DNA of 64,000 bases. It comes from Shewanella avicenniae (GTDB lineage: Bacteria; Pseudomonadota; Gammaproteobacteria; Enterobacterales; Shewanellaceae). Under the pieces are notes generated by a model that saw only the letters and a program-made list of their open reading frames with translations, was not told the origin of the DNA and ran no database searches. The stretch's first letter is position 1, and every line of letters begins with the position of its first letter. Both the position numbers and the translations under genes were made by a program. The stretch covers positions 3,534,001-3,598,000 of the forward strand of contig NZ_CP071503.1 in NCBI RefSeq assembly GCF_017354945.1. Reading direction: 5' to 3'. This document shows positions 45,028-54,525 of the stretch, one piece after another.

Positions 45028-46410
45028 ATGATGAAACGACATTTACTGTTATTGCTGGCATTAGCCGCGAGCAGCAGTTACGCCGCAGGCCCTCACCAAG
45101 ATGTTCTGCAAGGCCCATTTGCCAACGGCTCAGCAGTGACTGAAGCGTGCTTAGCCTGTCACGAGCAAGAAGCCACTGACTTTATGACCAGCTCACACTG
45201 GACTTGGGAATTAGAGCAGAAGCTGCCAGATCGCACAGTTAAACGTGGTAAGAAAAACGCAATTAACAACTTCTGTGTGTCAATCTCCGGCAACGAACCA
45301 CGTTGTACCGTGTGTCATGCGGGTTATGGTTGGAAAGACAACAGTTTTGATTTTAAAGATAAAACCAAAGTGGATTGCTTAGTCTGTCACGACACCACCG
45401 GCAGCTATGTGAAAACCGTTGCGGGTGAAGCCATGGAGAATATCGACCTGGTGAATATCGCCCAAAACGTCGGCAAACCGGTACGTGATAACTGCGGTAG
45501 CTGCCACTTCTACGGCGGCGGTGGTGATGCGGTTAAACACGGCGATTTGGACTCCTCAATGGCCTATCCGAGCAAGTCTCTCGACGTCCATATGAACGCC
45601 GATGGCAATGATTTCAAATGCCAAGATTGCCACCAAACCACTGGGCACCAGATCAGCGGCAACGCCATGGGTGTATCACCCGGCGGTGAAGATCATATCG
45701 GTTGTGAAAACTGCCACGATAAAGCCCCACACGCCAATAAGCGCTTGAATGCTCACGTGGAAACCGTTGCTTGCCAAACCTGTCACATTCCATTCTTTGC
45801 TCGCGAAGAAGCCACCAAGTTGACATGGGATTGGTCTACCGCTGGTAAAGATCTGCCTGAATCTGAAGATGAATTTGGTCGTCACACGTATCTGAAGAAG
45901 AAAGGCAGCTTCACTTGGGGCAAGATGGTGAAACCAAGTTACGCTTGGTACAACGGTCATGCCGATGCCTATATGGCCGGCGACAAGATGGACCCAACCA
46001 AAGTCACCAAACTGGCGTATCCATTGGGTAACATCAGCGACGCTAAAGCCCGTATCTACCCCTTTAAAGTCCACATCGGTAAACAGGTTTACGATAAGAA
46101 GAACAACATCTTCTTAAATCCAAAAACCTACGGTAAAGGCGGCTATTGGTCAGATTTCGATTGGGATAAGGCGATCCGTCTCGGTATGGATGCCAGCGAG
46201 GCGATGAAAGCCGCCGGCGTGTCTTATAGCGGTGAGTTCGACTTCGCTCCAACTGAAATGTGGTGGCGCATCAATCACATGGTGTCACCAAAGGAACAAG
46301 CACTGAAATGCAGCGAGTGTCACTCTGCTGAAGGTCGCTTGGATTGGAAAGCCCTCGGTTACGATGGTGATCCAATGAAAGTGAAGTCTGGCGCGCGTCA
46401 CGCCAAGTAA
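45028..46410 (+). CDS. otr: Octaheme c-type cytochrome, tetrathionate reductase family (OTR)
   Basis: Periplasmic multiheme reductase; the S. oneidensis homologue reduces tetrathionate and also nitrite and hydroxylamine in vitro. The 460 residues have a signal peptide (1-20) and exactly eight CxxCH motifs: H45, H97, H121, H160, H202, H230, H253 and H432. The segment NNFCVSISGNEPRCTVCHAGYGW matches the OTR-specific region with a non-CxxCH cysteine. A Lys rather than a His is the distal ligand of the active-site heme in the known structure; which Lys does this here was not assigned. It is last in its operon, followed by a strong terminator. Confidence 0.93.
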   Translation: MMKRHLLLLLALAASSSYAAGPHQDVLQGPFANGSAVTEACLACHEQEATDFMTSSHWTWELEQKLPDRTVKRGKKNAINNFCVSISGNEPRCTVCHAGYGWKDNSFDFKDKTKVDCLVCHDTTGSYVKTVAGEAMENIDLVNIAQNVGKPVRDNCGSCHFYGGGGDAVKHGDLDSSMAYPSKSLDVHMNADGNDFKCQDCHQTTGHQISGNAMGVSPGGEDHIGCENCHDKAPHANKRLNAHVETVACQTCHIPFFAREEATKLTWDWSTAGKDLPESEDEFGRHTYLKKKGSFTWGKMVKPSYAWYNGHADAYMAGDKMDPTKVTKLAYPLGNISDAKARIYPFKVHIGKQVYDKKNNIFLNPKTYGKGGYWSDFDWDKAIRLGMDASEAMKAAGVSYSGEFDFAPTEMWWRINHMVSPKEQALKCSECHSAEGRLDWKALGYDGDPMKVKSGARHAK

Positions 46411-46428
46411 ACGCTCTCCACCCTGCTT

Positions 46429-46465
46429 GCCAGCCTGATGAGGTTTCTCAGGCTGGCTTTTTATT
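46429..46465 (+). terminator. Terminator of the tetrathionate reductase cluster
   Basis: GCCAGCCTGA with TCAGGCTGGC (46429-46438/46448-46457), extended by TGAG/CTCA pairing, followed by TTTTTATTT, 18 bp past the stop. Confidence 0.9.
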
Positions 46466-46620
46466 TCAGACAATACGTCCAACTGCTTAAACAATATGTC
46501 CTAATCCCCTACTTTATGAATGGATAATTATTACTAATTTGGTATTTTAGCGCCGGCGCAGATAATCAAAATTGGCACTATACTTGCCATTGACGGTTAT
46601 CTTTCACAACGGCAACCTCT

Positions 46621-47763
46621 ATGACATCTGACTCAAGTAACGCAAAATCAGCGAATCAGTTTGTTGGTGAACTGACTGGCGCCTTTGCGGATTTGGGGAC
46701 TTTTCTCCCGTTAGTACTTGGCCTTATCGCGTTAAACCAATTTTCCCCTCAAGGTATCTTTTTTGGCTTCGGTGTCATGTGCTTTGGCGTAGCACTGTTT
46801 TATCGTCGTCCGATCCCGGTACAACCCATGAAAGTGATCTCCGCCTTGGTGATCGCGCAGGGACTGAGCCCGGGCATGATGCAAGCCAGCGCCATGTTGA
46901 TGGGACTTATTTTGCTTGCACTGGCCTACAGCGGCGCAATTGAGTGGTTGGCGAAACAGATCTCTCAAGCGATCTCGATCGGTATTCAGTTTGCGATTGG
47001 GTTACAGCTGTTGTGGATGGGCGCCAAGATGATGTCGCTATCGCCACTTATTGGCTTTGGCGCGTTTGCGGTGATCTTCCTCGCGCGCTTCTTGCCACTG
47101 CGCTACCTGTCTATGCCACTGGTCATCGTGCTTGGCATGTTGTGGCAATATCATCTGGGCGATAACAGCGCAGAATTTCAGTTTAACGACACCGCTTGGC
47201 ACCTTGGCTGGCCAGCAATGAATGACTGGCAAAGTGCATTAACCTTGCTGGTGTTGCCGCAGTTGGCAATGACGCTGACTAACGCGGTGATTGCCTCGTC
47301 ATTTATGGCGAAAGATAAATTCCCGGAAGATGCAGCGAAATTTACCCCGAAAGCGTTTGCCACCAGCTCAGGTTTTGCCAATTTGTTGTTAGCCCCCTTA
47401 GGTTCGATTTCGATGTGCCACGGCGCGGGCGGCCTTGCGGTGCAATACCACTTTGGCGCACGCAAAATGTGGGCACCGCTGATTTTTGGTAGTTTCTGCT
47501 TGATGATTGCCTTGTGTTGGGGCGAAACCGTGGCGTGGCTATTAAGCCTGATCCCGATGGCAATTTTGGGCAGTTTGCTTTCAACCGCAGGGTTACAACT
47601 GGCTTGGTCAAAACGACTGATTGATGGTCGGCCATTCTGTATGGTGGTGATTGCGGTAACTGCAACATTTAGTTTGGCATTTAATGCAGCGATTGGGCTA
47701 CTGGCAGGTTTAGCACTGGAATTTCTGCGCCGCCGTTGGCATCTGGTAGCAGCCTTGCGCTAA
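46621..47763 (+). CDS. MOT1-type molybdate/sulfate transporter
   Basis: A 380-residue membrane protein with 10-12 hydrophobic segments. It matches the MOT1/SulP-like pattern: ELTGAFADLGTFLPLVLGLIALNQ at the start, RRPIPVQPMKVISALVIAQGLSPG, and after the midpoint LTLLVLPQLAMTLTNAVIASS and CHGAGGLAVQYHFGARKMW. MOT1 proteins take up molybdate with high affinity in plants and algae; bacterial relatives are annotated as sulfate or molybdate transporters. Its place next to a Mo enzyme and sulfur reductases makes either ion plausible. It follows the otr terminator with its own 154-bp upstream gap. Confidence 0.85.
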   Translation: MTSDSSNAKSANQFVGELTGAFADLGTFLPLVLGLIALNQFSPQGIFFGFGVMCFGVALFYRRPIPVQPMKVISALVIAQGLSPGMMQASAMLMGLILLALAYSGAIEWLAKQISQAISIGIQFAIGLQLLWMGAKMMSLSPLIGFGAFAVIFLARFLPLRYLSMPLVIVLGMLWQYHLGDNSAEFQFNDTAWHLGWPAMNDWQSALTLLVLPQLAMTLTNAVIASSFMAKDKFPEDAAKFTPKAFATSSGFANLLLAPLGSISMCHGAGGLAVQYHFGARKMWAPLIFGSFCLMIALCWGETVAWLLSLIPMAILGSLLSTAGLQLAWSKRLIDGRPFCMVVIAVTATFSLAFNAAIGLLAGLALEFLRRRWHLVAALR

Positions 47764-47801
47764 CCCTAGCGTTGCAATTCCCGCGCATATTGAGTTTGTG
47801 G

Positions 47802-49640
47802 TTACTGTTGCCCTTGTTCAGGAAAATAAGGTAGCCATAAACTCACTTCACAACCGCGTTGCGTCGACCGATTTTTTAGCTGCAACACGCCATGGTGCTC
47901 CAGCACCACATCACGACAAATCGCCAAGCCCAGCCCTAAGCCATTTTCTTTAGTAGATGCGAATGACTGCATCAGCGCTTCAACCGGCTTACTTAAGCCA
48001 CTACCTGAGTCGGTAATCTGCAACAGCAACCATGAATGCGGACTTTGTTGCTGTTCTACTGGTGCCGCAGTTTGATAATGCAGTTGAACCAGCAACTGCC
48101 GCTCATCTTGATTATCTTCCATCGCATCAATAGCATTTTTTAGCAGATTCACCAACACTTGGCTCAGGCCAACACTGTCGCCGTAAAACCTCGTGGCTTC
48201 GCCCTCAATGGTGACCTTGAGTTCAATCTGATGCTGCTCTAATGACTTATGAAGCAGTACCAACGCATCCTCTAACAGCTCACCCAATAACAAAAATTGA
48301 AAGCCGCTGCGGCGCTGCTTTAGCAAGCCGCGAATACGATGCACCACGCCCCCCGCACGTAACGACTGAGTATGAATTTTGGCGAGCACTTGGGCTAATT
48401 CATTCGGCAGCGCATTCGGCTGAGCTTGCTGTTGCAATAACATCAACGCGCCTTCGCTGTATTGGGTTATCGCCGCAATCGGCTGGTTCAGCTCGTGCGC
48501 TAACCCCGCGCCAATTTCGCCTACAATCGCGGCACTTTGCATCCGCTCCAGCTGCAACTCTTTCTCTTTAATCTCCCGCTCGGCGGCCAACAAGTGTTCA
48601 TTCTTTTGCCGAAAACGATACTCCAGCCACAAGTGATAAAACGGAGCACCCACGATAATCAATAGCAACGCCCACGCCCATTGACGCTGGCGTTTAAACC
48701 AATCGACCGCGACTTGATACAGTGGTGGCGGATTGTTTTGCAACTGCAGTTCATCGTACAAACGGATGACTGTTAGCTGACTCACCGGCGACGTCCAGCC
48801 CATTAATCTGGCAGTAATCGCAGCATTCGAATCGGCCGAGAGCTCGAACAGCGCCTGCGTCAGTTTTTGGGTAATCGGACTCGGCACCAAATCTGACGCC
48901 GCAAATGACCAGTTAGGATACAGCGTGGTGCTAGTATCACAATCGTAGCCTTTCAAGCGTTGACCGTTGATCACCCGAAAATCATCACGCCCGATTAGGC
49001 CCTCATCCACCATCTCTTCTAATGTGCAAAACGGGGTGATCGCCGCATCGACTGAACCATCACGTACTTGGTACACCAATGGCTCCAGCGGAAATCCCAA
49101 AAAATGCACAGTGCCAAAGAAGCGGTTGCCCTCAAACCCTTTTTTATTGAGTAAGCCTATGGTCGCTTGGTAGCCACCGAGAGCTTCAGGATCAGTTGCC
49201 ACAATAGTGCTGTTATGCAGATCGGCAATGGTTTGAATCGCGCTATCGGCACGGACGATAATTGCCGAGCCAATCGCATAAGTGGCACCATTGTGTTTGC
49301 GACTGCGCATGGTTGCTAACCATGAAAGCGGTAACTGATTGGAAAGATTAAGATATTGCCCAGGGTTAGTGACGATAAATTGAATACGATGCTCGATCAG
49401 TTGCTGATCCATCTGCTTAAACGTGAGTGGCACCACCTCAAAGCGATTACCGGGCAGGCGGTCGCTGAGATAATCCATCATGGGCTGCCAGCGCATAATG
49501 CCTTGGTTCACGCCATGATTGGCCAGCACCCCAACTCGGAAGGTCGCCTCGATGGGATAGTCGCCCATCTCCGCATCCGTGGTATTGGCAAACACCTTAA
49601 TGCAGTAACCGAGCAGCAACAGCCACAGTAAGCAACGCAA
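47802..49640 (-). CDS. ttrS: TtrS/ThsS-like sensor histidine kinase with PhnD-type periplasmic sensor
   Basis: A sensor of tetrathionate or thiosulfate is the nearest known type. The 612 residues have a signal/TM at the N-terminus (1-19) and a periplasmic PhnD-like binding domain (about 30-300) with two cysteines, C205 (PFCTLEEM) and C234 (GYDCDTST). A TM helix (about 320-337), a short coiled coil, HisKA with H382 (GLAHELNQPIAAI), and HATPase with NLLKNAIDAME, DSGSGL and GLGLAICRDVV follow. It diverges from the response regulator gene and ends convergent to the MOT1 gene. Whether it senses thiosulfate (ThsS) or tetrathionate (TtrS) cannot be read from sequence. Confidence 0.85.
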   Translation of the reverse strand: MRCLLWLLLLGYCIKVFANTTDAEMGDYPIEATFRVGVLANHGVNQGIMRWQPMMDYLSDRLPGNRFEVVPLTFKQMDQQLIEHRIQFIVTNPGQYLNLSNQLPLSWLATMRSRKHNGATYAIGSAIIVRADSAIQTIADLHNSTIVATDPEALGGYQATIGLLNKKGFEGNRFFGTVHFLGFPLEPLVYQVRDGSVDAAITPFCTLEEMVDEGLIGRDDFRVINGQRLKGYDCDTSTTLYPNWSFAASDLVPSPITQKLTQALFELSADSNAAITARLMGWTSPVSQLTVIRLYDELQLQNNPPPLYQVAVDWFKRQRQWAWALLLIIVGAPFYHLWLEYRFRQKNEHLLAAEREIKEKELQLERMQSAAIVGEIGAGLAHELNQPIAAITQYSEGALMLLQQQAQPNALPNELAQVLAKIHTQSLRAGGVVHRIRGLLKQRRSGFQFLLLGELLEDALVLLHKSLEQHQIELKVTIEGEATRFYGDSVGLSQVLVNLLKNAIDAMEDNQDERQLLVQLHYQTAAPVEQQQSPHSWLLLQITDSGSGLSKPVEALMQSFASTKENGLGLGLAICRDVVLEHHGVLQLKNRSTQRGCEVSLWLPYFPEQGQQ

Positions 49641-49819
49641 TCAGTCAGCTCCACCTATTTTGAATAATGTTTAGCCTACTGAGCAATCAATCCAAATTCT
49701 ATGAGCTACTGCAGATCCCCATATTTAGCGCGTGATCAGTCTCTAAAAGCGGGCAGTTACTGTTGCTGTGATAGATATTTAGTCGTTAGTCTGGCGTAAA
49801 ACGAGCGGGAGATTATGCG
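49641..49819. promoter_or_regulatory. Divergent promoter region of the sensor and response regulator genes
   Basis: A 179-bp gap between two divergent start codons. No operator or hexamer pair stood out. The response regulator ATG follows GAGCGGGAGATT. Confidence 0.35.
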
Positions 49820-50419
49820 ATGTCAGCTAACCCTGTGGTGTATTTGGTCGATGATGATGCGGCAATCCGCGACTCACTGACATTTATGCTAAAGCAGTAT
49901 CAATATCAATTGATTAGCTTCGAGAGTGGTGCAGAGTTTTGGCAGCAAGCCGCGTGGCACCAGCCCGGCTGCGTGATTCTCGATAGCCGCATGCCCAAAC
50001 AAAGTGGCCAAGAATTACAGCAACAACTTATCCAGCACGACAGCCCGCTAGCGATTATCTTTTTAACCGGTCACGGCGATCTGCCAATGGCGGTCGATGC
50101 CTTTCGCCAAGGCGCCTGTGACTTTTTCCAAAAACCTGTGAATGGTAAAGAGTTAGCCGCCGCCATTGCCAAAGCGCTCGACTTCAGCCAACGCACCTAT
50201 GAACAGCAGCAACTACAAACCCTGTATAGCAGCCTGTCTCAACGAGAACAGCAAGTAGTCGCACTGCTTATCGACGGCAATACCAATAAACAGATGTCTG
50301 AAAACCTGTGTTTATCACTGCGTACGATTGAGGTTCATCGCGCCAATGCGATGAAAAAATTGGGAGTACATACGATGGCAGAGTTAGTGAAATACACTCA
50401 GCTTTCTTCAGCGCAATAG
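49820..50419 (+). CDS. ttrR: TtrR/ThsR-like response regulator (FixJ/NarL type)
   Basis: A 199-residue two-domain regulator. The receiver has the acidic pocket DDD (11-13), phospho-acceptor D55 (VILDSRMPKQSG), the Thr of FLTGHGD, and Lys in FFQKPVNG. A LuxR-type helix-turn-helix follows (about 135-195: LSQREQQVVALLIDGNTNKQMSENLCLSLRTIEVHRANAMKKL). It is paired by divergence with the TtrS/ThsS-like kinase. Probable targets are the neighbouring otr, psr or MOT1 promoters, by analogy with known Shewanella thiosulfate and tetrathionate two-component systems. Confidence 0.87.
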   Translation: MSANPVVYLVDDDAAIRDSLTFMLKQYQYQLISFESGAEFWQQAAWHQPGCVILDSRMPKQSGQELQQQLIQHDSPLAIIFLTGHGDLPMAVDAFRQGACDFFQKPVNGKELAAAIAKALDFSQRTYEQQQLQTLYSSLSQREQQVVALLIDGNTNKQMSENLCLSLRTIEVHRANAMKKLGVHTMAELVKYTQLSSAQ

Positions 50420-50444
50420 CCTGATTTATATGCCTGAGACCCGA

Positions 50445-51401
50445 TCAAACCCAAGGTGAACTTGTCAGTGGCGCAAGCTCAAACTCAGCCTCAAAACCTG
50501 CGCAGCGCACCTCGCGATGTTGCTGCGTGAAAGGGTCTATAAAAGCTAAATGATACGCCACTAATTTAAGTGGCTTGTGGTAATCATCAGCTTGCTTGGG
50601 CTGCAAGTTGGGATAAAAACGATCATTGAGTAGCGGCATCCCTAACGCCTCCATATGCAAGCGCAGCTGATGGGTCTTGCCGGTGATGGGGCGCAGTGCA
50701 AACAATCCTAATCCGTCTTTTACCGTCAGTAAGCAGATTTCAGAATGACTATTGGGTTTGCCTTGCACACATTGCATGGTAAAAGTGGGATTACCCACCT
50801 CAATGCGATTACGCACAGTCCAAAAACGTGGTGTAGCTAATACACCATTTGGATATTGCGCCGCCAATTCTGGTGTGAGTTGAGCCACCGCCTGATAAGT
50901 TTTTTGAATATTGCCATCGCGAAATAATGCATGGTACGCATCACGACTCTCGACGGTGGCGGCCATCAACATCACTCCGGCAGTATCGCGGTCTAACCTA
51001 TGAGCAGGAATAATCGTGTCGATGCCACAACGGCGCCGCAATCGATTGATCAAACATTCATTCACATACTGACCACCGGGTGTCACCGGCAAAAAGTGAG
51101 GCTTAAACACTAACAGGCTGTGCACATCCTGCGCGAGGATCTGCTCGCTAAACGGAATAGCCGCTTCCGCCGCTACCTCGCGGTAGTAATACACCCGCGC
51201 ACAAGGACGGTAAGGCGTATCGGGGCTTATCAACTCACCATCTTGCCAATGCACCTTGCCATCACGTACCCGTGCTTGCCACACATCTGCACCAATCTGT
51301 GCAAAATGCTCGCACAAAAACTCCAGCACAGTGTCTGCCGTATGCTGCTGAGGCAAAACAACGAATGATGGCTGCGCCGCGATAGAAGTTGTCGAGGTCA
51401 T
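50445..51401 (-). CDS. RluA-family pseudouridine synthase
   Basis: Converts specific uridines in rRNA or tRNA to pseudouridine. The 318-residue protein has no S4 domain pattern but contains the catalytic motif AHRLDRDTAGVMLMA with the essential Asp. LVFKPHFLPVTPGGQYVNEC lies before it, and LFALRPITGKTHQLRLHMEALGMPLLND near the C-terminus. These place it in the RluA superfamily, probably the 23S rRNA/tRNA-type group without S4. The modified position is not known. It is a single gene in a convergent arrangement with the response regulator. Confidence 0.88.
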   Translation of the reverse strand: MTSTTSIAAQPSFVVLPQQHTADTVLEFLCEHFAQIGADVWQARVRDGKVHWQDGELISPDTPYRPCARVYYYREVAAEAAIPFSEQILAQDVHSLLVFKPHFLPVTPGGQYVNECLINRLRRRCGIDTIIPAHRLDRDTAGVMLMAATVESRDAYHALFRDGNIQKTYQAVAQLTPELAAQYPNGVLATPRFWTVRNRIEVGNPTFTMQCVQGKPNSHSEICLLTVKDGLGLFALRPITGKTHQLRLHMEALGMPLLNDRFYPNLQPKQADDYHKPLKLVAYHLAFIDPFTQQHREVRCAGFEAEFELAPLTSSPWV

Positions 51402-51499
51402 GGGTGATTTTAACAGTGAAAGACAAGCAGCATTTTATTGAAACTTCGACGCAGATGCGATGCTTTCAATCGCCGCTAAATCGAAATGGCAACCAAATA

Positions 51500-51531
51500 A
51501 AAATCCCTACTGACTACTCAGTAGGGATTTT
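51500..51531 (-). terminator. Terminator of the Oar-like TonB receptor gene
   Basis: A perfect 14-bp stem, AAAATCCCTACTGA with TCAGTAGGGATTTT, loop CTAC, then TTTATTTGG on the minus strand; 40 bp past the stop. Confidence 0.9.
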
Positions 51532-51570
51532 AAAAGATACAACGTTAATGATGCTGTTATATCAGCAGTA

Positions 51571-54525
51571 CTAGAATTTCACGCTCGCGCTAAATTCAAC
51601 ATAACGTGGCGTTTGGAACGCAGTGGTTGCACCGTAGTCTTCATCCAACTGACCTGGATCACCTAGTTCAAAGTACTCGTACTTACGAATGCTCGCAGAA
51701 GAGTTGAACACGTTATATACGTTGGCTTTCAGGATAACATCCAGATCTTTAGCCACTTCCCAAGTATAAGAAGCTGACAAGTCTAAACGGTAAACCCAAT
51801 CAGTTCTGCCTGCGCTACCACGAGGATTGTAGTCGTAGCTACCGTCTTCGTTCATTGTGTAGTAGGTGTCACCGTAGTCAGGAATACCTGATGGGCTGCC
51901 GATACCGAACTTGTTGCGTGGACGACCTGATTCGACGCTTAAGTTAGCACCGACGGTCAGATTTTCAGTCAAGGCATAAGCACCAAACACCTTCAACATA
52001 TGACGGCGATCGTTAGGCAGATAGCCATCAGCACCTTCCATCAGGATTGGGAAGTCGAAGTCTTGGGTCAAACCAGCGTCGGTTTGCGCGTTGTCTGATT
52101 TCACCAAACCTTCGGTGTTACCGTAGCTTTGTGACCAAGTATAAGTAACGTTCATGGTCCAATCATCTGACCAACCACGAGCCAAGTTCAGGTCGATTGC
52201 GTTATAAGTACGTTCCGCTTCTGGATAAAGCAGTTCTGCACCAGGAATAGTTTCCATAGTGTCAACCACGCCATCACAATCGGTGTCCAGTTTAACAGTC
52301 ATGTCTTTACCTGGGTTACCCAGTACATAACCGCCACCACCTGGATGTTCACAACCATACTTGTCTTCAGTCCAGTGACTGATAGTCATGTCGTCGATTG
52401 CACCATTCAACTTACGTTGAGTACCTTTAATACCCCATGACCAATCTTCGTTAATCATCGCTTGGTAACCAATGATGATTTCATCTTGGTACATAGGGTC
52501 TAGCTCTTGGTCAACAATCGCTTGAGTATCTGGGATTTCACCATCAGCCAGTACTGAGTCACCACCAATTTTATCGCCTAAGATTGGTGTTGGAACAGTT
52601 GCACCATTGATAACATCAGCGCCAGTGCCTTCCAGTACATAGTATTGACGTACGTCAAATTCGTTACCTGACAAACGAACGTTGGTGTTACTTGCAATCG
52701 GCAGATAGTAACGACCGATGTTCGCAAACAGTTTAGATTCACCGTCGCCATTGATATCCCATGAAGCACCAATACGAGGCGCGATCATGTCATCAATTTT
52801 CGCAAATGAATCACCTACTGAGTTCATGTTGTCAAATGAATCCCAACGTAAGCCGATGCTTAAGGTCAGGTCATCAGTCACACTCCAAGTATCTTCAATG
52901 TAGATAGCTTGAGACTCAACTTTAAAGTCACCGCCCACAGTACGCTGACGTGAACGCGCGTATTGAGTTACACCCACTGGAGTACGGGTACCGTTGGCCA
53001 ACATAGCACCAACAGCAGGGTTACCTACGTCGTAGTAAACCCAGTAAACACCACCTGGACCGGTGTAGAATTGGTTACTGTTAGATTTATTGTTTTCTTG
53101 GTCATAACCGAAGGTCAAAGTGTGTGATTCGTTAATCACCCATTCAAAGTCAGCGCGGAACTCTTTACGCTCGTCTTCACCTTCACTAACAAAATAAGCG
53201 TCAGAAGACACACAACCGTTGTAGTAATACTCAGCAACGTCACGCGTGTCGATGATCATGTTACATTGATCCATCACGTCTGAGGTTGTGGTTGAAGCTA
53301 GGCTGTATTTGTTGATGCCATACAGCAGCTTAGCGGTGAAATCATCGGTTAATTGACCGGTATAGGTCAGCACATAGTTATCACCACCAGACTCATCAAC
53401 CGCAGGGCTTAATGCTAAGCCAGTTGACAGTACATTAGTCTTGGTTGTTGACTTGTCTTTATCAGAGAAGCCTAAGAATTCCAAGGTGTGGTTTTCGGCG
53501 ATGTTCCAGTCTAATTTCAAACCCCAGAATGGGTTATCAGACTTACTAGAAGTTTCCCAATCACCTTGGTTAGTGATGGCATCTGACTTATTGCTACGTG
53601 GTTGGTACATGGCGAAGAAGAACAATTTATCTTTAACCAATGGACCAGATGCGTAGATGTTACCTTCATACAGGTCATTGCTATCGTTTGAGTTATCGAT
53701 ATACAAATCACCATTTGAGTTGTAACTGTTCGGTGCGTTAGAACTCAGTGAATCCGGGCGCCAACGAACGTTGCCACCAAATTCCCAATCGTTACTACCG
53801 CGTTTTACCACGGCGTTAACCACACCACCGGTCGAACGACCAAATTCAGCACCGTAACCACCGGTTTTAACTTCAAACTGGTCGTAGAAGTCAAATGGAA
53901 CGTTTGAAAAACCAAGACCGTTACGGAAGTTGGTTACGTTCAAGCCGTTAATAAAGAATGCGTTTTCAGCGACTGATGCGCCACCAAACGAAGCAAAGTT
54001 ACCAAAACGAGCATCACCACGAGTGGTACCTGGTGCCAACAGTGCAACGCTGGTTACGTCTTTTGGCAAAGGCAAACGCTCAATTTCAGCCTGGCTGATC
54101 ACCAGAGAAGATTCTGATGAAGTGGTATCAAACGCGGCTACACGACTTCCTACTACAGAAAGACGTTCCATACCTTCAACGTTCATCACCGAGGTAACTT
54201 CTGCGTTACCACCGATGGTTACCATCACATCATCAATTACCTTTTCATCATATCCGTCAGCGGTAATTGTGATGGTATATGAACCGATAGGTAAGCGAGG
54301 GATACGATATTTACCGGTAGCATCAGTAGTGATGCTACGGGTTAAACCTGTGGCTTTGTTTTTAATTAAGATAGAGGCGTTACTCAGGGGGGCCTCAGTT
54401 TGAGAAAGCACACTACCTTGAATCGTACCGTCAGTGTTACTTGCTGCAAATGTTGGAACACTAATTGCGAACAATGTTGACACTGAGGCAGCGATAAGCG
54501 ACCGCCTAAACTGTTTTTTTATCAT
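51571..54525 (-). CDS. Oar-like TonB-dependent outer-membrane receptor
   Basis: A 984-residue outer-membrane transporter. It has a signal peptide (about 1-28, ending PTFA-AS), an N-terminal carboxypeptidase-regulatory-like beta-sandwich (about 30-115, GTIQGSVLSQTEAPLSNASI), and a plug domain (about 120-240) with FFINGLNVTNFRNGLG and AEFGRSTGGVVNAVVKRGSN. A 22-strand barrel follows, ending FQTPRYVEFSASVKF with terminal Phe. Oar-type receptors lack the usual siderophore signatures; some import peptides or proteins. The adjacent exported S46 peptidase supports a peptide-related role, as inference. Start ATG behind AAGGAAGAGC. Confidence 0.92.
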   Translation of the reverse strand: MIKKQFRRSLIAASVSTLFAISVPTFAASNTDGTIQGSVLSQTEAPLSNASILIKNKATGLTRSITTDATGKYRIPRLPIGSYTITITADGYDEKVIDDVMVTIGGNAEVTSVMNVEGMERLSVVGSRVAAFDTTSSESSLVISQAEIERLPLPKDVTSVALLAPGTTRGDARFGNFASFGGASVAENAFFINGLNVTNFRNGLGFSNVPFDFYDQFEVKTGGYGAEFGRSTGGVVNAVVKRGSNDWEFGGNVRWRPDSLSSNAPNSYNSNGDLYIDNSNDSNDLYEGNIYASGPLVKDKLFFFAMYQPRSNKSDAITNQGDWETSSKSDNPFWGLKLDWNIAENHTLEFLGFSDKDKSTTKTNVLSTGLALSPAVDESGGDNYVLTYTGQLTDDFTAKLLYGINKYSLASTTTSDVMDQCNMIIDTRDVAEYYYNGCVSSDAYFVSEGEDERKEFRADFEWVINESHTLTFGYDQENNKSNSNQFYTGPGGVYWVYYDVGNPAVGAMLANGTRTPVGVTQYARSRQRTVGGDFKVESQAIYIEDTWSVTDDLTLSIGLRWDSFDNMNSVGDSFAKIDDMIAPRIGASWDINGDGESKLFANIGRYYLPIASNTNVRLSGNEFDVRQYYVLEGTGADVINGATVPTPILGDKIGGDSVLADGEIPDTQAIVDQELDPMYQDEIIIGYQAMINEDWSWGIKGTQRKLNGAIDDMTISHWTEDKYGCEHPGGGGYVLGNPGKDMTVKLDTDCDGVVDTMETIPGAELLYPEAERTYNAIDLNLARGWSDDWTMNVTYTWSQSYGNTEGLVKSDNAQTDAGLTQDFDFPILMEGADGYLPNDRRHMLKVFGAYALTENLTVGANLSVESGRPRNKFGIGSPSGIPDYGDTYYTMNEDGSYDYNPRGSAGRTDWVYRLDLSASYTWEVAKDLDVILKANVYNVFNSSASIRKYEYFELGDPGQLDEDYGATTAFQTPRYVEFSASVKF

